Assembly: GCA_039698035.1 (NCBI GenBank)
Contig: JBDKSW010000019.1
Location: forward strand, 1-64,000
Direction: 5' to 3'
Length of the DNA stretch: 64,000 bases
From: JAJFUI01 sp039698035
GTDB taxonomy: Bacteria; Planctomycetota; Planctomycetia; Pirellulales; Thermoguttaceae
This document shows, piece after piece, positions 58,273-64,000 of this stretch. Each line of letters begins with the position of its first letter. Positions within the stretch are counted from its first letter, which is position 1. The notes beneath the pieces were generated by a model that searched no databases, was not told the DNA's origin, and saw only the letters and a list, made by a program, of their open reading frames with translations. The position numbers and the translations under genes were made by a program.

Positions 58273-60711
58273 CTAGACCATTCCACCGCGATTCCGTAAC
58301 ACCCACTCGACCACCAAAAGGCCGAGGAACAACGCCACCACGGGCCAGCCGTTCCAAAGCGGCCGCGGCGGCAGCGATTCCACCGGCGTCGGCCACCCCG
58401 GCGGCAAGTCTTGCGGCAACCGGTCAGCCGTCTCGCACGTGTAGAACTGACCGCCCGTCTGCTCCGCCGCGAGACGCATCTCGACTGCGTCCATCCGCGT
58501 TTGCGCGAACTCGCCCGGCGGCGTCACAACCGCGAAGTCGGCCGCCACCGGCTGCCCTGCCAGGGACGGACGCTCGAGCCAAGCGTGATAGCCGCCCGCG
58601 CTAAGCCCGTCCACTTGCCCCTCGAACGTGCCGCGGACGGCCGTCCGGCGCAGCACGACGCGTTGGCTCTGTTGCCCCGACCGCTCGACGACGACCGTCG
58701 CGCCGTTGTCTTCGGCCGGCGCGAGCCGCTCGTCGGCAAACCGCAATCGGAGCCGCACTGGCTCGCCCACGGCGTACTCCCGTCGATCGGCGCTCAGCAC
58801 GGCCGAGCCGCCCGCCTCGCCAGGCCTCGAGCGGCACAACCGCCGGATCGTCTGCACCCAATAGCGTGCAAAGTAGGCGTCGCCCACCTGGTAGCGCCAA
58901 CGCCATGTCTCGTCCGTCGCGTGGAACAGCACCTTGCCAGCCCCCACGTACTGAAGGCAAATGACCGGGGACCGCTTCCCGTCACGGCCCAACCGCGTCG
59001 GATGCTCGGCCAACACCCGCACGCCCGGTCTCAACTCGGGCAGTTCCATGAGCCAATACAGCGGGGCCAGCCCGCGCCAGATGCGTTCGCTCTCCGCCAA
59101 CGTGTCGCCGAGCTGCATCGCCGGACTGGCCAGCCCCAGCTCCGTCGGCCGCACGACAAACGGTTGGGTCAATCCGGCCGAGTCCCCGCTGGCCGCGTCA
59201 GGCGCCGTCTCCGCTCTCGGCGAAAAAGGCAGCAGCCGCGCCAACGGCGTCTCACGATACTTCGACGGCATGTACCTCGGCCCGGCAACGAGCGCCAGCC
59301 CGCCCCCCTTCGACGGCCCACTGACAAAATCGGCCAGGTTGGCGATCGCCGCCTCGCCGAGCAACGCCGGATTCGCATCGCCAAGGATCACCACGTCATA
59401 GGCAAACAGCTCTTCCCGCGTCGGAAACGTCTTGAGCGCCGATGCGTCCTGCTCGGCATATTCCGGGTCGGCGTCTTGCAGCACCGTACTCAGGCGAATC
59501 GTCCGATCCCGTTGCAGCATATTGCGAAGGTATCGAAACTCGAAACTCGGATAGGCTTGAACCAACAGAACACGGGTCTTTTCCTTCCGCACCTCGACTG
59601 ATCGCGACTGCCGATGGTTGCCGGTCGCCAGCGCGGCGTCGCCCAGCCGGGCCTCGACGACGTACTCGAACTGCCCGGTCCGCGTCGGCCGGTACGGCAG
59701 CCGAATCCGCTGCGGCTGACCGTCGGGGCCCGCCGTCACATCGACTTTCGCCAACACGTCCGGCCTACCCTTCTCGCACAACACGATCGACACCTTCCGC
59801 CCCTCCAGCCCTTCGGCCGTCAACCGACACTCGAAGTGGACCACGTCCTCGACGAACACAACCTCGTCGGCCATCAGGTCCGAGAGCTTCAGGTCGGGCA
59901 CGGCCCGATCGCTGCCCAGGCCGACAAAATAGAGCGGCACGCCCCGTCGCCGCGCGGTCTCGGCCGCATCGCGGAGGGTCGCCCCGTCCGTGTTAATCCC
60001 GTCGGTCAAGACGATTACCGCCGAAATCGCCGTGCTCCGAAGTTCGTTGAGCACCATGCGAATGCCGTCGCCCAGTCGGGTGGCCTCGCCACGGGGCTTG
60101 GCCGAGGCCACTTGAGCGACCACACGCGTTACGTCCACCGAGCGGCCTTCCAAACGCATCGGCCGCTTGGCGTCGCCCTCGACCGGACGCAGCCCCGTGA
60201 GAAACCAAGCCGCTAACTGGTGGCTTGTGGTCAGGCCGCGCAGCCACCGGCCGTCCTGCGCACTTACCACGGCCTGCAACCGTTCCCATCGGTCTGAACG
60301 GGTCTTGCCCTGCCCGGCCGCCGTGGGCCGCTCGCTCGCCGCCATTCGCGATCGGTCGGCATCCTGGTCGGCAATCGTCATGCTCAACGAATCGTCGAGA
60401 AGCACGGCCGCATGCGGCAACCCGGTCCGCTTCAGAACGAGCGTCGTCTGCGCGATCATCGCCATCGCCAAGGCCACGAGCGTCACGCGAATCGCGGCCA
60501 ACGTCAAACGGTACGCTCGGCCCACGCGCCGGCCTTCTCGCAGGTAGATCGCCACGACGAACGCCACCGCCCCGGCCAGCATCAACACGGTTGCCCAAGG
60601 CGGCAAGGACCAGATGTGCTCGATGGTCCACACCGTCCCCGTACCGGGCGTCGCAGGGACCCCGAGCAAACGTTCAACCCAACCTGGAACCGTGTGTTGC
60701 ATCACGAACAT
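58273..60711 (-). CDS. VWA-domain membrane protein with amidotransferase-like fold
   Basis: The 812-residue protein has two membrane helices near the N-terminus (about 38-60 and 68-90), a VWA-like domain (LLDDSLSM with the MIDAS D-x-S-x-S at about 106-110, VIVLTDGINTDG near 230), a stretch with KTRVLLVQAYPSFEFRYLRN and VVILGDANPALLG resembling glutamine-amidotransferase-like folds, beta domains and a final helix (about 785-805). It is probably a periplasmic partner of the neighbouring BatA-like protein. Its ATG overlaps the previous stop by one base (TGATG). A GGGCAG copy encodes AGQGK just after the MIDAS region. Confidence 0.85.
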   Translation of the reverse strand: MFVMQHTVPGWVERLLGVPATPGTGTVWTIEHIWSLPPWATVLMLAGAVAFVVAIYLREGRRVGRAYRLTLAAIRVTLVALAMAMIAQTTLVLKRTGLPHAAVLLDDSLSMTIADQDADRSRMAASERPTAAGQGKTRSDRWERLQAVVSAQDGRWLRGLTTSHQLAAWFLTGLRPVEGDAKRPMRLEGRSVDVTRVVAQVASAKPRGEATRLGDGIRMVLNELRSTAISAVIVLTDGINTDGATLRDAAETARRRGVPLYFVGLGSDRAVPDLKLSDLMADEVVFVEDVVHFECRLTAEGLEGRKVSIVLCEKGRPDVLAKVDVTAGPDGQPQRIRLPYRPTRTGQFEYVVEARLGDAALATGNHRQSRSVEVRKEKTRVLLVQAYPSFEFRYLRNMLQRDRTIRLSTVLQDADPEYAEQDASALKTFPTREELFAYDVVILGDANPALLGEAAIANLADFVSGPSKGGGLALVAGPRYMPSKYRETPLARLLPFSPRAETAPDAASGDSAGLTQPFVVRPTELGLASPAMQLGDTLAESERIWRGLAPLYWLMELPELRPGVRVLAEHPTRLGRDGKRSPVICLQYVGAGKVLFHATDETWRWRYQVGDAYFARYWVQTIRRLCRSRPGEAGGSAVLSADRREYAVGEPVRLRLRFADERLAPAEDNGATVVVERSGQQSQRVVLRRTAVRGTFEGQVDGLSAGGYHAWLERPSLAGQPVAADFAVVTPPGEFAQTRMDAVEMRLAAEQTGGQFYTCETADRLPQDLPPGWPTPVESLPPRPLWNGWPVVALFLGLLVVEWVLRNRGGMV
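60305..60317 (-). repeat. GGGCAG-like repeat inside the VWA gene
   Basis: The sense strand CCGGGCAGGGCAA encodes AGQGK in a loop after the MIDAS motif. Confidence 0.5.
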
Positions 60712-63017
60712 CAGGCGTCAACACCTTCATCGAGACCTGGCACGATCGCCGGATCGTGGTATCCCATTTTCCAGCCGAGCCACGTCTCGACCAGCAACAA
60801 CCCCAAGGCCGCCCAAAGCAACTCGGTCGGCAGCGCCGTCCCGCCGTCCACCGCCACGCGGATGCCGGCCTCCGCCGCATCCGGCCTGATCGACCGATAC
60901 GCAAAAGGAACGCCGGTCCACGTCCGGCTCCTCAATGTCTCTGGTTCGACCCGCGACAAATCGCCTTCCATCGTGTCAACGTTGACCGCAAACAACTGGT
61001 CGTGTTCCGACGGCGTTCCGCCGCGCACCGTGTAAACGCCGCTTTCCGACGTGTCGGCGTAACTCAACAGCGAGTCTTCGGCGATCCGCGTCGTCATCGG
61101 CGACGTGCGACCGTCGGCCGCTTGAACCGCGAGCGTTCGTCCGGTCGTCGCCGGCGTCTCGATCGGCTCGCCGACCGTCAGGTTGCGTTGCCGCATTTCG
61201 CCCGCCAGGCAATAGGCGACCATCTCCTGCACCAACGGAACGAAGCTTGGCCACAACGGCAGCGCGGTCCACGACGGCTCGGCCGAAGTCGCGACCACAA
61301 TGACCCGCCCGCGATGAACCGGCTGCTCGACGATCAGCGGATCGCCGTCGGCCAGCTTGAGAACTGTCACGGCCCTCGATCCGTCCAGCGTCTTCAGCCT
61401 GTAATGCTTGAAGACCGGAGTCGTCAACAGGCTCGCCTGCCCGCGCCCCCGGAACGCCTGGAGAATCGGATGCCGATTTCCGAGCGGATCGAGCCGCAGT
61501 TGCGGCTGCTCGACCAACGGCCCGATCTCGGCCGGCAGCAGCCCGAGCCCCGCAGGCATGCCCGCCACGCCCAACGCGCGGTGGTAGCGTTCGGCCGACA
61601 CCTGATCGCCGAGAAAGAGAATGACGTTGCCGCCGGCGCGCAGGTAGGCGTCCACCGCCTTCGCCTCGCTCGCCGTGAACTGGGCGACGTTGCAGAGGAA
61701 CAGACCGTCGTAGTTGGCCAGATTCCGCTCCAGAATCGCGCTTTCGGGCGCCACGTCGGCCTGCACGGGAGCGTGCTCGCTCGGCCCCGCCTGCCCTGCT
61801 CGCGGCGCGAGCGCCACGGCCAGATAGTCGGCCGCACCGTGGAACGCGCCGCCCGCCGGCCGCCCTTCGATGCACAGCGTCCGCACGGCCTCGCGAACCG
61901 GGACCGCCAACCGCCGGCAGTTGTCCACCTCGAGCGCATCGCCCGGCGCACAAACCTCGACCAGGTGCTCGCCCGGCGACCGGAACCGATGGTCGAACGT
62001 CGCCGAGGCCTCGCCGCCCGGCGGCACGTCCATCTCCTTGCGTTCCATGCGCCGCCCATCCACCCGCAACTCGACCGGCTGGCCCTTCCGCCCTTGAAGC
62101 CCAAAATCCTTGATCCGCACCCTCAGCGACACGCTGCGGCCGACCGTCACTGGCCATTCCAGCAGTTCGAGGCTCGTGACGGCCCGGTTCTCGGCCGGCT
62201 GCCCCACGTCCAACACCACGAGCGACGCGGCCCGCGCCAGCTCGCCGCTTTGCCGCAAGAAGTCGGCCCGCGCCGGCTCGGCCGCGGCGGGCGACCAACT
62301 CGCCCGCTGCATATCAGTCACCAGATAGACCTCGTGCCGCATCCATCGCGGCTTCTCGCGTCCGACGCTTTCGACAACCCGTCGCACGAGGGCGACCGTC
62401 GCGCGCAGATTCGCCCCGGCGTGCGGCAGCCGAAGGCGATCGATCTCGTCGAGCATCGCCGCCGCATCGACGGCCGTTGCCGACAACCGTGGCTGGGCCC
62501 CCATCAAGACCAGTGTGAACGCATCGCCCGCCGAGCTTTCCTGGACGATCCGTCGCGCCACGTCTTTTGCCCGATCGAACCGCGTCTTGCCGCCCAATTG
62601 ATAGCCCATCGAATACGATCCGTCGATCGCCAGAATCCGATGCACGCGACCGCCCGGCGAGACGGTCGGCCATGCCGACTCCAACCGGGGCTCGGCAACG
62701 GCCACGACCACCAGCACGACCAGCAACGTGCGAACCGCCAACAGCAGCCATTGCTCGAAGCGGATGCGGCGGGTCTGCCGCCGCATGGCCGCCAGCAGGC
62801 ACTCCATCGCCGCCCAAGAAGTCTCACGATAGTTCCGCCGGCTCCAAAGATGAATCAGCAGCGGCGCGGCCGCCACAGCCAGCCAACCGAGCATGGCCGG
62901 CGCAAGCCATCCGACGGAGAGCAGTGGAGCGTGCGTGGCGAAGAGTGAATCGTGAAGAGTGGAGGACCATGGGCCGTGGGCAGCGAACAGTGGGCAGGCA
63001 GGCAGCAAGGTCATCAT
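60711..63017 (-). CDS. BatA-like VWA membrane protein
   Basis: The 768-residue protein matches planctomycete BatA/aerotolerance-regulator proteins: an N-terminal helix pair with WLAPAMLGWLAVAAAPLLIHLW and RTLLVVLVVVAVAEPRL (parts only), a VWA domain whose MIDAS is DGSYS near 131, then beta domains, an amidotransferase-like part (EGRPAGGAFHG, GGNVILFLGD) and a last helix near 735-752. The first 35 residues precede the usual family start and are encoded partly by low-complexity repeat DNA, so the true start may be downstream. A GGGCAG copy encodes RAGQAG near 405. DUF58 precedes by 19 bases. Confidence 0.85.
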   Translation of the reverse strand: MMTLLPACPLFAAHGPWSSTLHDSLFATHAPLLSVGWLAPAMLGWLAVAAAPLLIHLWSRRNYRETSWAAMECLLAAMRRQTRRIRFEQWLLLAVRTLLVVLVVVAVAEPRLESAWPTVSPGGRVHRILAIDGSYSMGYQLGGKTRFDRAKDVARRIVQESSAGDAFTLVLMGAQPRLSATAVDAAAMLDEIDRLRLPHAGANLRATVALVRRVVESVGREKPRWMRHEVYLVTDMQRASWSPAAAEPARADFLRQSGELARAASLVVLDVGQPAENRAVTSLELLEWPVTVGRSVSLRVRIKDFGLQGRKGQPVELRVDGRRMERKEMDVPPGGEASATFDHRFRSPGEHLVEVCAPGDALEVDNCRRLAVPVREAVRTLCIEGRPAGGAFHGAADYLAVALAPRAGQAGPSEHAPVQADVAPESAILERNLANYDGLFLCNVAQFTASEAKAVDAYLRAGGNVILFLGDQVSAERYHRALGVAGMPAGLGLLPAEIGPLVEQPQLRLDPLGNRHPILQAFRGRGQASLLTTPVFKHYRLKTLDGSRAVTVLKLADGDPLIVEQPVHRGRVIVVATSAEPSWTALPLWPSFVPLVQEMVAYCLAGEMRQRNLTVGEPIETPATTGRTLAVQAADGRTSPMTTRIAEDSLLSYADTSESGVYTVRGGTPSEHDQLFAVNVDTMEGDLSRVEPETLRSRTWTGVPFAYRSIRPDAAEAGIRVAVDGGTALPTELLWAALGLLLVETWLGWKMGYHDPAIVPGLDEGVDA
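61789..61800 (-). repeat. GGGCAG-like repeat inside the BatA-like gene
   Basis: The sense strand AGCAGGGCAGGC encodes AGQAG in a linker. Confidence 0.5.
62940..62963. repeat. Low-complexity GAAGAGTGA-type repeat in the BatA-like gene start
   Basis: GAAGAGTGAATCGTGAAGAG, read leftward, forms part of the N-terminal extension (STLHDSLF). Confidence 0.5.
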
Positions 63018-63036
63018 GATTCGCGATCCCTACGAC

Positions 63037-63927
63037 TCACCTGCCCGCCACCCACGTTGCAATCGCCGCCTCCAGCCCGCAATCCGTTCGCATCGACACA
63101 TAATCAATCCCCAACGCGCGGCAGCCCGACTGAAGCCCGCGACGATAGCGGCCGAACTCGGCCAGATACGCCCGGCGCAAAGCCCGGGGATCAGCCAGCA
63201 CACTGGCGCGGCCCTCCAGTCCGCGAAACAGCGTCATCGCGTCGAACGGAAAATCCACCTCGGCCGGGTCCAGCACGTGCATCAACACGACCTCGTGCCG
63301 ACGATGCCGCAGGTGCTTGAGCCCGCCGAGAATCGACTCGACCTCGTCGAACAGGTCGCTGAGTACGATGACGACGCCCCGCTTCTTCAACCGCTCGGCC
63401 AAGTCGTGGAAGATCGGCCCGACCGACGTTTTTCGCGCGGCCGGCGATTCTTCCATGACACGCAGAATGTCGTTCAGACGCGACGGGTTGCCGCTCGCGC
63501 GGACGAATCGCCGAATCTCGCAGTCGAACGTCACCAGCCCGACGCTGTCCTGCTCGTGCAAGATCAGGTAGGCCAACGCGGCCGCCGCGCGCCGGGCATA
63601 GTCCAACTTCGAGCCCACGGCCGCCGGGCTCTGGTAGCGCATGCTCTCGCTCGTATCCAACACCAGGTGGCACGCGAGGTTTGTTTCCTCCTCGAACTGC
63701 TTCAGATAGTATTTGTCCGTCCGGCCAAACGCCTTCCAGTCGAGATAGCGCGGATCGTCGCCCGGCGCGTAGTCGCGGTGCTCGGCGAACTCGACCGAAA
63801 AGCCATGAAACGGACTGCGATGCACGCCCGACGTGTACCCCTCGACGGCCGTCCGCGCACGCAGTCGCAAGCCCCGCAGCCGGGCAAGCATCGCCGGATC
63901 GAGCAATCCCGCCGAAGAGTCCGCCAT
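63037..63927 (-). CDS. DUF58 domain-containing protein
   Basis: The 296-residue protein matches DUF58, which often follows MoxR ATPase genes: RLRGLRLRAR, VEGYTSGVHRSPFHGFSVEFAEHR (part: SGVHRSPFHG), YAPGDDPRYLDWKAFGRTDK and the VWA-like LVLDTSESM with GVVIVLSDLFD. It is thought to receive signals from MoxR and act on membrane VWA partners. It is the first complete gene of the operon in the window. Confidence 0.93.
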   Translation of the reverse strand: MADSSAGLLDPAMLARLRGLRLRARTAVEGYTSGVHRSPFHGFSVEFAEHRDYAPGDDPRYLDWKAFGRTDKYYLKQFEEETNLACHLVLDTSESMRYQSPAAVGSKLDYARRAAAALAYLILHEQDSVGLVTFDCEIRRFVRASGNPSRLNDILRVMEESPAARKTSVGPIFHDLAERLKKRGVVIVLSDLFDEVESILGGLKHLRHRRHEVVLMHVLDPAEVDFPFDAMTLFRGLEGRASVLADPRALRRAYLAEFGRYRRGLQSGCRALGIDYVSMRTDCGLEAAIATWVAGR

Positions 63928-63945
63928 GGTCCCTCGCCTCGCGAT

Positions 63946-64000
63946 CTACTCGCCAACTTGGTCCACCAACCGCCGTATCACGTCGTCCGACTTCACCCCT
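63946..64000 (-). CDS. C-terminal end of a probable MoxR-family AAA ATPase
   Basis: Only the last 17 codons are inside the window, ending VKSDDVIRRLVDQVGE and TAG at 63946-63948. The place directly before DUF58, and the V-x-x-D-D-V-I-R-R-L end, fit MoxR, but the piece is too short to be sure. Confidence 0.5.
   Translation of the reverse strand, partial: GVKSDDVIRRLVDQVGE

Noticed and set aside
1..64000. CRISPR arrays, tRNA or rRNA genes, insertion sequences, prophage
   Set aside because: No regularly spaced direct repeats, cloverleaf candidates, rRNA signatures, transposases, integrases or phage structural genes were found on either strand.

Overview
The window looks like chromosomal DNA of a Planctomycetota bacterium, probably a Pirellula-like lineage. 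The sequence is GC-rich throughout. Marker families support this: a TIGR03000-domain protein, a DUF1559 protein, a PEP-CTERM protein, GYF_2 and multi-zinc-ribbon membrane proteins, a TIGR03960 radical SAM protein, and a MoxR/DUF58/BatA-type cluster followed by a very long coiled-coil protein. I see no tRNA or rRNA gene, CRISPR array, insertion sequence, integrase or prophage. Most of the window is ordinary housekeeping sequence.

Layout. 1-8.7 kb: PEP-CTERM surface protein, ThyA-family enzyme, membrane metallophosphoesterase, phosphohexomutase, zinc-ribbon and GYF membrane proteins, anchored thermonuclease, small zinc protein. 8.7-16.9 kb: HNH nuclease, ECF sigma factor, exported HDAC-family deacetylase beside a membrane acetyltransferase, PdxA, DTD, YdjM-like hydrolase, CvpA. 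17.5-23 kb: AccA, GT4 glycosyltransferase with a Ser/Thr kinase, small membrane protein, GrpB, TruA. 23-30.7 kb: aspartokinase-homoserine dehydrogenase fusion and Asd, TIGR03000 protein, exported PCMT, radical SAM protein. 30.7-41.2 kb: nuoG-H-I-J-K-L-M-N ending in a tRNA-binding protein gene, read leftward. 41.3-48.7 kb: TPR/metallopeptidase, MazG, large membrane protein, ABC ATPase, DUF1559 protein. 48.7-51.6 kb: Pgi and ApgM. 51.7-64 kb: one leftward operon MoxR(end)-DUF58-BatA/VWA-VWA-coiled coil-prenyltransferase-like-NPCBM.

Genes that work together: Asd and the AK-HSD fusion cover three steps from aspartate to homoserine. Pgi and ApgM are glycolytic, with the phosphohexomutase in sugar-phosphate exchange. 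The nuo genes encode the membrane arm plus NuoG and NuoI of complex I, but nuoA-F are not here. The last operon resembles the MoxR-BatA envelope clusters of planctomycetes.

Three patterns stand out beyond gene calls. First, a short GGGCAG tandem repeat is scattered between genes and, in frame, inside at least ten coding sequences, always with the G-rich strand as sense. Second, five genes have a -10-like hexamer ending 6-9 bases before the start codon and no good Shine-Dalgarno, which suggests leaderless mRNAs. Third, the AK-HSD fusion has no ACT regulatory domain but has a promoter about 213 nt upstream, giving a leader with three hairpins.
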